NCBI GenBank assembly: GCA_034666705.1
Contig: JAXDLH010000272.1
Coordinates: forward strand, 1-19,014
Length of the DNA stretch: 19,014 bases
Direction: 5' to 3'
Source of the DNA: JAXDLH01 sp034666705
GTDB taxonomy: Bacteria; Chloroflexota; UBA6077; SHYK01
Positions 1 to 6,706 of the stretch are shown here, piece by piece. Position 1 is the stretch's first letter; every line of letters starts with the position of its first letter. The position numbers and the translations under genes are program-made. Below the pieces are notes generated by a model. That model had not been told where the DNA came from, did not search any database, and saw only the letters and a program-made list of their open reading frames with translations.

Positions 1-477
1 CTGGGCGACGCGTTGCAGCCGGGCTCACGGAGGGAGTCACAAACCATCGGTCGGGCCACCTATGAGCTACTGTTCCACCTCGCAGCCGACATGCTGGCAT
101 CCGACGTGGGGCTCGTGTTCGAGGGGAACTTCTATCGCGGGTTGCACGAAGCCAAACTCGCGCCGCTCATCGACCACTCTCGCGCCACCCTCATCCACTG
201 TCATGCGCCAATGACGGTGGCTCTGGAGCGATATGAGGCTCGCGCGTGGCGCGGCGAGCGCCATCCGGTGCATTTCGACTTTGAGGTGCTGGGTGCGATC
301 CGCGCGGAAGGGCTCGAAGCCTGGTACCGTCCGTTCGCACAACCGCTGGAGCTATCGATTCCCTCCCTCGTCGTCGATACCACGCTCGCCTTTCCGACGG
401 ACGTCACGACAATTGTCGAGTTCGTATTGGCGGCTCACCCGAACGCCGACGACATCGGATCGCGGGCGGGAACTTGA
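1..477 (+). CDS. P-loop kinase/ATPase-like protein, 5'-truncated by window edge
   Basis: The frame is open from base 1 and ends at TGA 475-477, so the N-terminus, including any Walker A loop, lies outside the window. A TTG at 13 is in frame but is probably internal. About 158 residues are visible. The segment 'GLVFEGNFYR' followed by 'ATLIHCHAPMTVALERYEAR' and 'RHPVHFD' matches the second half of small AAA_33-type P-loop kinases/ATPases: a strand after the substrate helix, then an Arg-rich lid and a 'RHPxHxD' element. Known members include small-molecule kinases and uncharacterised nucleotide-binding proteins; the substrate cannot be told from this part. The gene ends 19 nt before the next ATG at 497, so read-through into the amidase region is possible. 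The family call is fairly secure at the P-loop-fold level and weak at the level of function. Confidence 0.6.
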   Translation: MGDALQPGSRRESQTIGRATYELLFHLAADMLASDVGLVFEGNFYRGLHEAKLAPLIDHSRATLIHCHAPMTVALERYEARAWRGERHPVHFDFEVLGAIRAEGLEAWYRPFAQPLELSIPSLVVDTTLAFPTDVTTIVEFVLAAHPNADDIGSRAGT

Positions 478-496
478 CGATTGAGGCTTTAATTAG

Positions 497-592
497 ATGA
501 TGCGACGCAAGGCCATCACGCTCCAACTGGCCGGCTTGGTCCTGCTCGCCACGAGCTGTGCCACGCCGAGCCGCCTCTGGGATCTCCAGTGA
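497..592 (+). CDS. lipoprotein signal-peptide ORF, out of frame with the amidase
   Basis: ATG ATG at 497-502 opens a 31-residue reading frame ending at TGA 590-592. It begins MMRRKAITLQ, continues with a hydrophobic core (LAGLVLLAT) and has a lipobox-like 'LLATSC' at residues 16-21. A GAGG at 483-486 sits about 10 nt upstream of the first ATG and could act as ribosome-binding site. The stop overlaps the GTG that opens the amidase frame (sequence GTGA at 589-592). A lipoprotein leader followed immediately by an enzyme frame is most simply read as the N-terminus of an exported amidase, separated by a -1 frame change near the end of the leader. This may be a real mutation, a sequencing or assembly slip, or translational coupling through the GTGA overlap. 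Residues and positions are read directly; the interpretation is inference. Confidence 0.55.
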   Translation: MMRRKAITLQLAGLVLLATSCATPSRLWDLQ

Positions 593-2652
593 GCATCGCG
601 GACGGCCCGGCGCAGGCGGCGGCGCGGTCGCGCCCGGAGGGATTCCACCTCGAAGAGGCCACGATTGCCGAGGTGCACCACGCATTCCTGGCCCATGAAC
701 TCACCGCGACCCAACTTGTGCAGCTCTACCTCGCGCGGATCGCGGCCTACAACGGCGCCGGCGTGCAGGGCGCGATCGATCCCGCCACGGGCCTCCAATT
801 GGGGCCCGTCACGCCGGTGGCGAACGCCGGCCAGCTCAGCGCCCTGATCACCCTGAACGTGCGCGGCCAGCGGTCCAAAACAGATACGGTGGACGACGAC
901 CCGGCGCTGCCGGACGCGCTGGAGACGGCCGCGTGGCTCGATGCGCAGCTCGCCGCGACCGGGCGGCTGGTGGGGCCGCTCCATGGCATCGTCTTCGCCG
1001 TCAAAGACGAGTTCGACACGCGCGATATGCGCAGCACCAGCGGGGCCGCTGCCAACTACGCAAACGACCGTCCGCCGGTCGACGCCGAGGTCGTCGCGCG
1101 CCTCCGGCAGGCGGGGACGATCATCCTCGCCAAGGCCAACATGGGCGAGTACGCCTCGGGCGATCGGAGTGCGGCGGGCGGCACGACGTGCAACCCGTAT
1201 GACACGATGCGCAGCGCCGGGCGCTCGAGCGGCGGGTCAGGTGCGGCGGTGGCCGCGAATCTGGTGCACTGCGCCCTCGGCGAGGAGTCGGGGCCGTCGG
1301 TGCGAAACCCCTCGGCCAACAATAGCCTGGTGGGGGTCGTCGCGACGCACAGTCTGGTGAGCCGCGCCGGGATCATCCCCGCCATGGTCACGCGCGACCG
1401 GGCGGGGATTATGTGCCGCACCGTGGAGGATGCGGCGCGCGTCCTCAGCGTGATCGCGGGCTACGACCCGCAGGACCCGATTACCGCGACGAGCGTCGGC
1501 CAGATGCCGCCCGGCGGCTACGAGGCGCAGACGCAGGACGCCAGCCTGCGGCGCGTCCGCATTGGCGTGATCCGCGATTTTGCCGAGGTGTTCACCGAGG
1601 CGGACCGCGACACGGTGCGTGTCGCCGACGAAGCGTTCGCCACGCTGGCGGCCGCAGGCGCCACCATCGTGGACCCCGTGGACTTCGGCGAGGCGATTCG
1701 CGCGCTCGTGCCCGATCTTGAGCCCGGCCTGCTGAGCACGACGACCACGACGGTGCAGGATGGGGAGCTCGTCACGACGACCACGCCGCCGACGATCGAG
1801 GAATTGGTGGCGATGGCCGCCGACCCGACGCGGTTCCCCGACCGCGTCGACCTGCGCAGCCTCACCAACAGCGGCTCGAGCACCGGCGAAGCGCGGTACG
1901 TGCTGAATCGCTACCTGCAGGCGCGCGGCGATCCCGCCATGCAGTCCACGGCGGACCTCCTGGCGAATGCCACCCACTACACGTTTCCCTTTGTGTCGCC
2001 CCAAACGCTGCGGACGATCGAGGATGGGCGGGTCGTGGCGAGCCGCACGATTCCCGGGGACGGGATCTCGAACCCGGCGCATGAGCGGCTCACGAACGCC
2101 CTGCGCCGCACGCGCGACCTGGCCGATGGCTCCAAGCGCACCAGTCCGGTCACCACCCTCGACACGCGCGCGGTGGTGGTTCGGCGGGTGCTGCTGCAGC
2201 AGATCGTGGCGAAGGTGATGGCCGACCATCAGCTCGACGCGCTGGTCTACCCGACGAAGACGCTGCCGGCGCCAATCCTCGGCGCGGCCGTGTGGCCCGC
2301 AGTGCGGAACCGGCCGGCCACGGCGTGGACGCTGAGCCCCGTCGCCGGGCTGCCGACGGTCGCGGTGCCGGCCGGCTGGACCCACGAGGTGCTCGATTGG
2401 CTACCGCCCGAGGTGATCGAGCAGGTAGTGCTGGTCGACGGCGAGCCCACGCTGCTCCGGGTGTACGACCCAGCGCAGTATGATCCGCACCGCCTCCAGC
2501 CGCCGAAGGCGGTGGCGCTGCCAGTGTCGATCGACTTCCTCGGCCGGCCGTTCAGCGAGCCCACCCTGCTGCGGATCGCGGCGGCGTTCGAGGCGGCCAC
2601 GCACCACCGCCGCCCGCCCGCCGCCTTTCCCGCGCTTCCCACCGAGCCTTGA
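589..2652 (+). CDS. amidase signature (AS) family hydrolase
   Basis: This 687-residue protein belongs to the amidase signature family, which hydrolyses carboxamide C-N bonds with a Ser-cisSer-Lys triad. The triad is visible: Lys139 in 'FAVKDEFD', cis-Ser213 in 'GRSSGGSG' and nucleophile Ser237 in 'ESGPSVRNPS'. Spacings of 74 and 24 residues fit the family. The N-terminal 'EATIAEVHHAFLAHELTATQLVQLYLARI' region is the usual lead-in helix pair; only part of it is needed to recognise the family. The protein is longer than typical AS enzymes (about 450-550 residues) because of an inserted Thr-rich stretch near residues 381-396 and a long C-terminal part. The GTG at 589 is the only start in this frame close to the domain, since a TAA lies at 490-492; no clear Shine-Dalgarno precedes it. 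The upstream out-of-frame lipoprotein leader suggests that the intact form was exported. The substrate is unknown. Confidence 0.9.
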   Translation: MSIADGPAQAAARSRPEGFHLEEATIAEVHHAFLAHELTATQLVQLYLARIAAYNGAGVQGAIDPATGLQLGPVTPVANAGQLSALITLNVRGQRSKTDTVDDDPALPDALETAAWLDAQLAATGRLVGPLHGIVFAVKDEFDTRDMRSTSGAAANYANDRPPVDAEVVARLRQAGTIILAKANMGEYASGDRSAAGGTTCNPYDTMRSAGRSSGGSGAAVAANLVHCALGEESGPSVRNPSANNSLVGVVATHSLVSRAGIIPAMVTRDRAGIMCRTVEDAARVLSVIAGYDPQDPITATSVGQMPPGGYEAQTQDASLRRVRIGVIRDFAEVFTEADRDTVRVADEAFATLAAAGATIVDPVDFGEAIRALVPDLEPGLLSTTTTTVQDGELVTTTTPPTIEELVAMAADPTRFPDRVDLRSLTNSGSSTGEARYVLNRYLQARGDPAMQSTADLLANATHYTFPFVSPQTLRTIEDGRVVASRTIPGDGISNPAHERLTNALRRTRDLADGSKRTSPVTTLDTRAVVVRRVLLQQIVAKVMADHQLDALVYPTKTLPAPILGAAVWPAVRNRPATAWTLSPVAGLPTVAVPAGWTHEVLDWLPPEVIEQVVLVDGEPTLLRVYDPAQYDPHRLQPPKAVALPVSIDFLGRPFSEPTLLRIAAAFEAATHHRRPPAAFPALPTEP

Positions 2653-2942
2653 GCGACCTGGCGACCGAGGCTGCGGTGGATATGTACGTGGCGGCTCATC
2701 GCAACGCACCCGTTAAGACCCTGCAAGCGGTCGTGCTTTCCCATGCCGTTCTTCCGTATCATCGGGCACGGTTCATGCAGAGCATCGGGCGAACGGCGGA
2801 AGAGCGGGCGTACGCTCAGCTCATGCAGGCGAGGCAGCAGTTGCGACGTCCCGGGCGCGCAATGCATCACCGCACGCCGCCCCCAACGCCGCCGCCGCAT
2901 CGCGAGACGCAAATGGAGTCGGCCGTGATAGAGGGATTCTGA
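2649..2942 (+). CDS. small hypothetical protein, doubtful
   Basis: The open frame runs from a TTG that overlaps the amidase stop to TGA 2940-2942. An alternative ATG at 2682, with GGTGGA just upstream, would give an 86-residue protein. The middle part (VLSHAVLPYHRARFMQS, then TAEERAYAQLMQARQQLRR) looks amphipathic and helical. The C-terminal third is rich in Pro, His and Arg and resembles non-coding high-GC translation. I recognise no family. It fills the gap between the amidase and the YciI-like gene, ending 1 nt before the latter, so if real it would be translationally linked to both. It may equally be an accidental open frame. Confidence 0.3.
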   Translation: MSDLATEAAVDMYVAAHRNAPVKTLQAVVLSHAVLPYHRARFMQSIGRTAEERAYAQLMQARQQLRRPGRAMHHRTPPPTPPPHRETQMESAVIEGF

Positions 2943-2943
2943 G

Positions 2944-3264
2944 GTGTGGTACCTGGTCCTCTCGCACCGGATCCGCACCAACGAGGAGCGGCAGGCGCGG
3001 TTGCAGCCGCACGCGGCCTGGCTCGATGCCCAACACCGGGCCGGGAAAATGCTGTTCTCCGGGCCTATCACGGATGGCTCATGCGGCGTGTACGTGCTTC
3101 TGGCCGAGAACCTCGATGCCGCCCAACAACTGGCGGCCGAAGATCCCTACCATGCCCATGGTGATCGGCGAGCCGAGGTGCTCGAGTGGAACGCCCACCG
3201 GGCGCTGCGCCTCGATGGGCCGAGCATCGCGGACATCGAGGCCATGGCGGCTCAAGCCCACTGA
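2944..3264 (+). CDS. YciI-like (YCII) domain protein
   Basis: This 106-residue protein has the order of elements of the YciI family, small dimeric alpha+beta barrels. 'WYLVLSHRI' forms the first strand, 'LQPHAAWLDAQHRAGKMLFSGPI' the conserved His helix and SGP turn, 'GVYVLLAENLDAAQQLAAEDPYHAHG' the second strand-helix with the DP(Y/F) motif, and 'AEVLEWNAH' the last strand. His23 and the Asp of 'EDPYH' are the conserved polar residues of the family. Members are associated with small-molecule turnover or act as stand-alone proteins of unknown role, and I cannot assign a substrate. It starts at GTG 2944, one base after the preceding frame's stop, with GAGGG about 8 nt upstream. It is convergent with the lipocalin-like gene. 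Confidence 0.8.
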   Translation: MWYLVLSHRIRTNEERQARLQPHAAWLDAQHRAGKMLFSGPITDGSCGVYVLLAENLDAAQQLAAEDPYHAHGDRRAEVLEWNAHRALRLDGPSIADIEAMAAQAH

Positions 3265-3372
3265 TACGCCGCGCGTCGGTCGGGGAGATGAACCTGATCG
3301 TCTTGCGGGGCCTGGTCGAGTGGCCGCGGGCAAGTCAGCCCAACTTCGTAGTGGCCACCAGGGACGCACCGA

Positions 3373-3822
3373 TTAGCTCGGTGGCACGGTCGCGGAGCCG
3401 GCGCGTTGCCAGGTAAGGTGGGCGGTCTGCATCTCGCCGGCGAGGAGGGTCGGGCGGGTACTCAGGGTGAGCCGGTCCCCCTCGAGCTGCATGAGGCGTT
3501 CCTGGTGGGTCCCTTCCCAGTTCGGGAAGAGACTGTGCGTCACGTGGTGGAGCACGGAATGGTCGCGGAGCTCGTAGGTGCCGCCGTAGCCGAGATAGCT
3601 CTCGGCGGCTCCGACCTTCTCCTCCACGGATCCCGCGAGCAGATCGGGCGTGGCGAATTGCCGCCGGCTGGCGCGGGTGATCATGACCGCCATGTGCCCA
3701 TCGGCGGTGTAGGTGAGAAACCCCGTGGCATCCGGCCCAAATGGCGAGGTGATGTGGCCGTCGCTTGCCTCTTGCGTCCAGGAGACCAATCGCCAGGTGC
3801 CAATGAGCAGATTGCCAGCCAT
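3373..3822 (-). CDS. lipocalin-like domain protein (Lipocalin_5 type)
   Basis: The protein has 149 residues from the chosen ATG. It opens 'MAGNLLIGTWRLVSW' and continues with 'PFGPDATGFLTYTADGHMAVMI', 'ESYLGYGGTYELRDHSVLHHV', 'SLFPNWEGT' and 'LEGDRLTLSTRP'. This is the conserved pattern of the bacterial lipocalin-like family with the G-T-W opening, found as single-domain cytoplasmic proteins or fused to biosynthetic enzymes; ligands are mostly unknown. The frame is open further upstream to 3906, but the ATG at 3822 is preferred because AAGGAGG lies just upstream (complement of 3833-3839) and the homologous region starts there. It lies 65 nt downstream of the Dabb gene on the same strand, so the two are probably co-transcribed. 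There is no signal peptide. Confidence 0.85.
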   Translation of the reverse strand: MAGNLLIGTWRLVSWTQEASDGHITSPFGPDATGFLTYTADGHMAVMITRASRRQFATPDLLAGSVEEKVGAAESYLGYGGTYELRDHSVLHHVTHSLFPNWEGTHQERLMQLEGDRLTLSTRPTLLAGEMQTAHLTWQRAGSATVPPS

Positions 3823-3830
3823 GGTTGCTT

Positions 3831-3839
3831 CGCCTCCTT
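3831..3839 (-). promoter_or_regulatory. strong Shine-Dalgarno that sets the lipocalin-like start
   Basis: On the minus strand this reads AAGGAGGCG, with the AGGAGG core about 10 nt before the ATG at 3822. It argues against the longer upstream frame extension. Confidence 0.75.
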
Positions 3840-3887
3840 GACCAACACCGCTGCGGATCAGCGTGCCCCCAGACCGGGCGGCCGCAC

Positions 3888-4175
3888 CTAGAGCTCGAAT
3901 TGGCATCGCTCGATGCGCTCGACGATCGGCGCGACGAGCTCCCGCCGGACGCGATTGTGCTCCGCATCGGCGTCATACGCCAGATACGCAGCCTCGTCAG
4001 TCAGGTCGGACACAATCGCGACATTCGCGTTGCCCGCACGCAACCCGAGATCGCGCCCAATCGTGAGCTGGATCAGCCCTGGCACGCGGAGCCCTTTCAT
4101 GGCGCCGATCATGGCGTCCACTTCCTCTTCGGACACCCCAGCTCGCAAGTGCGCGACTACGACGTTTCTGACCAC
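3888..4175 (-). CDS. Dabb (stress-responsive A/B barrel) domain protein
   Basis: This 95-residue protein begins 'VVRNVVVAHLRAGVSEEEVDAM'. It has 'MKGLRVPGLIQLTIGRDLGL', 'NANVAIVSDLTDEAAYLAYDADAEHNRVRRELVAPIVERI' and a short final strand. The strand-helix-strand order, the central 'D(L)xDEAAYxxYxxxxxH' element and the closing 'PIVERI' helix identify the Dabb family, a dimeric alpha+beta barrel. Functions in bacteria are mostly unknown; stress-linked and cyclase relatives exist. GTG 4175 is chosen over the longer frame because GAGAAGGA lies 4 nt upstream and the domain begins there. It is the first gene of a likely two-gene unit with the lipocalin-like gene. Confidence 0.85.
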   Translation of the reverse strand: MVRNVVVAHLRAGVSEEEVDAMIGAMKGLRVPGLIQLTIGRDLGLRAGNANVAIVSDLTDEAAYLAYDADAEHNRVRRELVAPIVERIERCQFEL

Positions 4176-4179
4176 AGTA

Positions 4180-4187
4180 TCCTTCTC
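4180..4187 (-). promoter_or_regulatory. ribosome-binding site for the Dabb gene
   Basis: The minus strand reads GAGAAGGA followed by TACT and then GTG at 4175. The spacing is short but workable, and it supports a GTG start over the upstream frame extension. Confidence 0.55.
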
Positions 4188-4301
4188 ATTGATCGTGGCT
4201 CCGGGGATGCGATCACTGCGGCGACACATCTAGCGTGGGTGGATCGCCGCCATCCGACGCCCCGGGATGTGAGTCGTTAGATTACGGTGGGTAACCGCCC
4301 G

Positions 4302-4307
4302 ATTGTA
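4302..4307 (-). promoter_or_regulatory. possible -10 element (TACAAT) for the Dabb-lipocalin unit
   Basis: The minus strand carries TACAAT, 5 of 6 matches to the TATAAT consensus, in the divergent gap between the Dabb gene and the cell-wall hydrolase gene. A weak -35-like TTCTGA sits 16 nt upstream of it. The leader would be about 120 nt. This is a consensus match only. The rest of the gap (4176-4450) shows no gene I trust. Confidence 0.25.
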
Positions 4308-4450
4308 GCAGGCATCCACGTGTTCAGAAGGGCAACTCGTGATGATGCCCAACGCGTCAACCAGACGCGATGGGCGATCATGGTGGACATGCATGGAAGA
4401 TGGGGTGAGAATCAGGTGGATGGCTCCCGATCCTGAGGTGGGGGTGAGCG

Positions 4451-5725
4451 ATGACCGACCCGCGTGGCGCAGCTCGCAGCCGAATCCTGACGGTGGCGCG
4501 GGAGCGGGTGGGGATTCCGTACCGCATTGACCCGCCGCCGGATGGCACCACCACGCTGGACTGCTCCCTGTTTGTGCTCCTCACCTATCGCGACGCGGGG
4601 CTGCCCTTTGCCCCCGCCGTCCGCACAGCCGAGCAGATCCGGCAGGCGTGCGTCCCCATCGATTGGGCGGAGGTGCAGCCGGGCGACCTGCTCTTCTGCG
4701 AGCATACCTACGAGCCTATCGAGCCGCCGGGCGCCGACGGACGCGTCGCGAGCCACCTCGGCATCGCGGTCGGGGCGGGCAGCGGCCGCATGTGGGACTG
4801 TCGGGAGTCGACCAACCCGGCGCGTCCGTCCGGCCCTGGCGAGACCAACATCGCGACCGAGTACTGGCAGGATCACCTATTCGAGGCGCGCCGCCCCCGG
4901 GGGTTGCTCATCGCCCCGCCTCCCGCCGCCCCCGCCACCTACCGGGTCACGGAGGCGGGAGTCCGGCTGCGCGCCGGCCCGAGCACGAGCGATCCGATTC
5001 TCATCCCCGATCTTGGCGCCGACACGCGGGTGGCGGCGATGGGGAGCTCCGCAATCGACGCCGACGGCCGTGCGTGGGGCGAGGTGCGCACCGCGGACGG
5101 CACGGTGGGCTGGATCGCGATGGAGTACGTACGCACGGTCGATCCCGACGGCCGGCCCCCGGCGAGCGATGTCGGCGCGTTCTTCACGCCTGCCGAGATC
5201 GGAACGCTGTTTCCTGAGGCCGGTGGGAACGTCACCATCTACTGGCCCCGGCTGGTGGCGGAGCTGCAGGCGGCCGGTTGCTACGACATCCCCACCGTCA
5301 TCGCGGTGTTGGCTACGATCCGCGTCGAGGTACCGCGCTTCGCCCCAATCCGCGAGTACGGGGACGAGGCCTATTTCACGCAGCAGTACGAGGGCCGGGC
5401 CGACCTCGGGAACACGCAGCCCGGCGACGGGGCGCGCTTCTGCGGCCGCGGCTTCGTCCAGCTCACCGGCCGCGCAAATTACCAGAGGTACGGCGCCACG
5501 TTCGGGTGCGACCTGGTGGGAGATCCGGATCTGGCCCTCGATCCGGCCGTCGCCTCGCGCGTCCTCGTGAAATACCTGACGGACCACAACGTGCCGGCAT
5601 TAGCTGCAGCCAACGATTGGCCGGCGGTCCGGCGCGCCGTGAATGGGGGCCTCAACGGCTGGAGCACGTTCATCGAGACGGTAAACGCCGCCATGGCGAT
5701 CGCGCGGGTGAAGGGGTTACTCTGA
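4451..5725 (+). CDS. three-domain cell-wall hydrolase: NlpC/P60-like + SH3 + GH19-like
   Basis: The protein has 424 residues. Residues 10-150 form an NlpC/P60-like papain fold: Cys38 in 'TLDCSLFVLLTYRDAG' and His102 in 'ASHLGIAVG' are the expected catalytic pair, with 'VQPGDLLF' between. Residues 163-229 are a bacterial SH3 domain ('GVRLRAGPSTS', 'GWIAMEYV') that would bind cell wall. Residues 245-424 resemble GH19 chitinase/lysozyme modules of endolysins: candidate acids Glu293 and Glu302 in 'RVEVPRFAPIREYG', then 'CGRGFVQLTGRANYQRYG' and 'AVNGGLNGW'. Predicted action is peptide-bond and glycan cleavage in peptidoglycan. No signal peptide or membrane segment is visible, so export would need holin-like or non-classical release. 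ATG 4451 follows a GAGGTGGGGGTGAG purine stretch. No phage structural or holin genes lie nearby. Confidence 0.88.
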   Translation: MTDPRGAARSRILTVARERVGIPYRIDPPPDGTTTLDCSLFVLLTYRDAGLPFAPAVRTAEQIRQACVPIDWAEVQPGDLLFCEHTYEPIEPPGADGRVASHLGIAVGAGSGRMWDCRESTNPARPSGPGETNIATEYWQDHLFEARRPRGLLIAPPPAAPATYRVTEAGVRLRAGPSTSDPILIPDLGADTRVAAMGSSAIDADGRAWGEVRTADGTVGWIAMEYVRTVDPDGRPPASDVGAFFTPAEIGTLFPEAGGNVTIYWPRLVAELQAAGCYDIPTVIAVLATIRVEVPRFAPIREYGDEAYFTQQYEGRADLGNTQPGDGARFCGRGFVQLTGRANYQRYGATFGCDLVGDPDLALDPAVASRVLVKYLTDHNVPALAAANDWPAVRRAVNGGLNGWSTFIETVNAAMAIARVKGLL

Positions 5726-5793
5726 CCCGACCGACTTGCCAGCTTCGGCACCGGGCGAACACAATACGGCGCGGCCGAGCGGAAGGCGCGTAG

Positions 5794-5910
5794 CCTCCGT
5801 CGTGCCGGTAGGGCGAGGGCTTGGCCGTCGCCGCATGGCCTCGCGCCACCATCGCCGGGCGGGAGAGGACAAGCCTCTCTCCCTACCGGCACGAAGGCCA
5901 TGTACGGAGG
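5794..5910. repeat. nested palindromic (REP/MITE-like) element
   Basis: A perfect 13-bp inverted pair, CGTGCCGGTAGGG (5801-5813) and its complement (5881-5893), extends inward imperfectly for about 13 more bases. Directly outside the left arm is CCTCCGT (5794-5800), matched by ACGGAGG (5904-5910) after a 10-nt bulge. Inside, each half can fold alone: GGCGAGGGC/GCCGTCGCC at 5812-5832 with a TTG loop, and GGGAGAGG/CCTCTCTCCC at 5861-5883. This bi-hairpin layout is typical of dispersed REP or miniature elements. It lies between the stop of the hydrolase and the DUF4177-like gene, where it could also slow transcription. Only one copy is visible here. Confidence 0.7.
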
Positions 5911-5984
5911 AACTGACCCACTCGTGCCATCGTGCGCCGTACCGGCCGAGCTGATAGAACCAAGGCTATGTGAAAGGATCGGGA

Positions 5985-6260
5985 ATGCCGCAATGGGAGT
6001 ACCAGGTTCTCGACGCCGCGCTTGACACTGCATGGCTCAACGAGCTCGGCCGTAACGGCTGGGAGTTGGCGGGGATGGAGCGGCCAGCCGGGCGCAACTA
6101 TCGCTTGGTGTTCAAGCGACCGGTGCAGACTGAGCCACCGCCCGAGGCTGCCCCCCCTGCACCACGACGGTCACGACGCGCGGCCACCCCGGCGCCCATG
6201 CCCGAGGGGGCGGCCGCGGATGGCCAAGAACCCGCCGAGGTGACGCAGCCGGCGGAGTAG
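5985..6260 (+). CDS. DUF4177-like small protein
   Basis: This 91-residue protein begins 'MPQWEYQVLDAAL'. It has 'LNELGRNGWELAGMERPAG' and 'YRLVFKRP', the strand, Gly-Trp-Glu-Leu turn and final strand of DUF4177-type proteins. These are about 50-60 residues long and of unknown function. After the domain comes a low-complexity tail rich in Pro, Ala, Glu and Arg (from about residue 47), probably disordered. ATG 5985 is preferred over GTG 5970 because AAAGGA lies about 6 nt upstream and the conserved 'WEY' begins at residue 4. It stands alone downstream of the palindromic repeat. Confidence 0.65.
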   Translation: MPQWEYQVLDAALDTAWLNELGRNGWELAGMERPAGRNYRLVFKRPVQTEPPPEAAPPAPRRSRRAATPAPMPEGAAADGQEPAEVTQPAE

Positions 6261-6451
6261 GCTCCGACCCAACGCCACGCGCGACGGACCCGATCGTGCG
6301 CACCTGAGCCCTCGGCAATCTCCGCGCGCCGCGCCTTGCATTCGCGGGATGCAGCGACGGCCGTGCGACCGCGAATAGTCTACTTGGCGCGCAAATCGGC
6401 GCTGGTGGGTTCCTGATCACGGACTTCGACGACCCAACCCGGCCTGTCGTA

Positions 6452-6706
6452 GTGGGCGCCTATCCCGCCGAGCCGGTCGACCGGATGCTCGTGCACGGAT
6501 CATATCTCTACGCTTTCGGGCAAAGCCGTAGAGCCGCCAACGCTGCAGGCGAGCCGGTCGGTCGCCTCGCCGATCGCGAATGGTATGAAGTAATCCAGAT
6601 CGAAGACGACCGGGCACTGGTGCACCGCGTGGCAGATGATGCGGCAACGCTCGAATGGATCGCGCTTGACGAGCACGTCGAGGTACTCGCGCTGCCCGTG
6701 CAGTGA
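6452..6706 (+). CDS. hypothetical small protein
   Basis: This 84-residue frame begins at GTG 6452; ATG 6485 is an alternative start. The composition is protein-like: 'MLVHGSYLYAFGQSRRAAN', 'EWYEVIQIEDDRALVHRVADD' and 'LEWIALDEHVEVLALPV' alternate hydrophobic and acidic residues as in a small beta-rich domain. I recognise no family. The frame stays open upstream of the GTG ('DFDDPTRPVVV'), so the true start may be earlier at a non-standard codon, or the gene may be a 5'-eroded remnant. No good ribosome-binding site is apparent. It ends at TGA 6704-6706. Confidence 0.4.
   Translation: MGAYPAEPVDRMLVHGSYLYAFGQSRRAANAAGEPVGRLADREWYEVIQIEDDRALVHRVADDAATLEWIALDEHVEVLALPVQ

Noticed and set aside
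1737..1785. Short direct repeat CACGACGACCACG within the amidase gene
   Set aside because: Two copies at 1737-1749 and 1773-1785 encode a Thr-rich insertion. The frame is kept and this looks like simple-sequence expansion, not an element.
1237..2385. Minus-strand open frame of 382 codons inside the amidase gene
   Set aside because: The translation is Arg/His/Gly-rich without motifs, while the plus-strand amidase has an intact catalytic triad.
4339..4530. Plus-strand open frame beginning MMMPNAS before the cell-wall hydrolase
   Set aside because: Its 3' half overlaps the hydrolase gene in another frame. The translation is low-complexity Gly/Asp/Pro at its end and no ribosome-binding site stands out.
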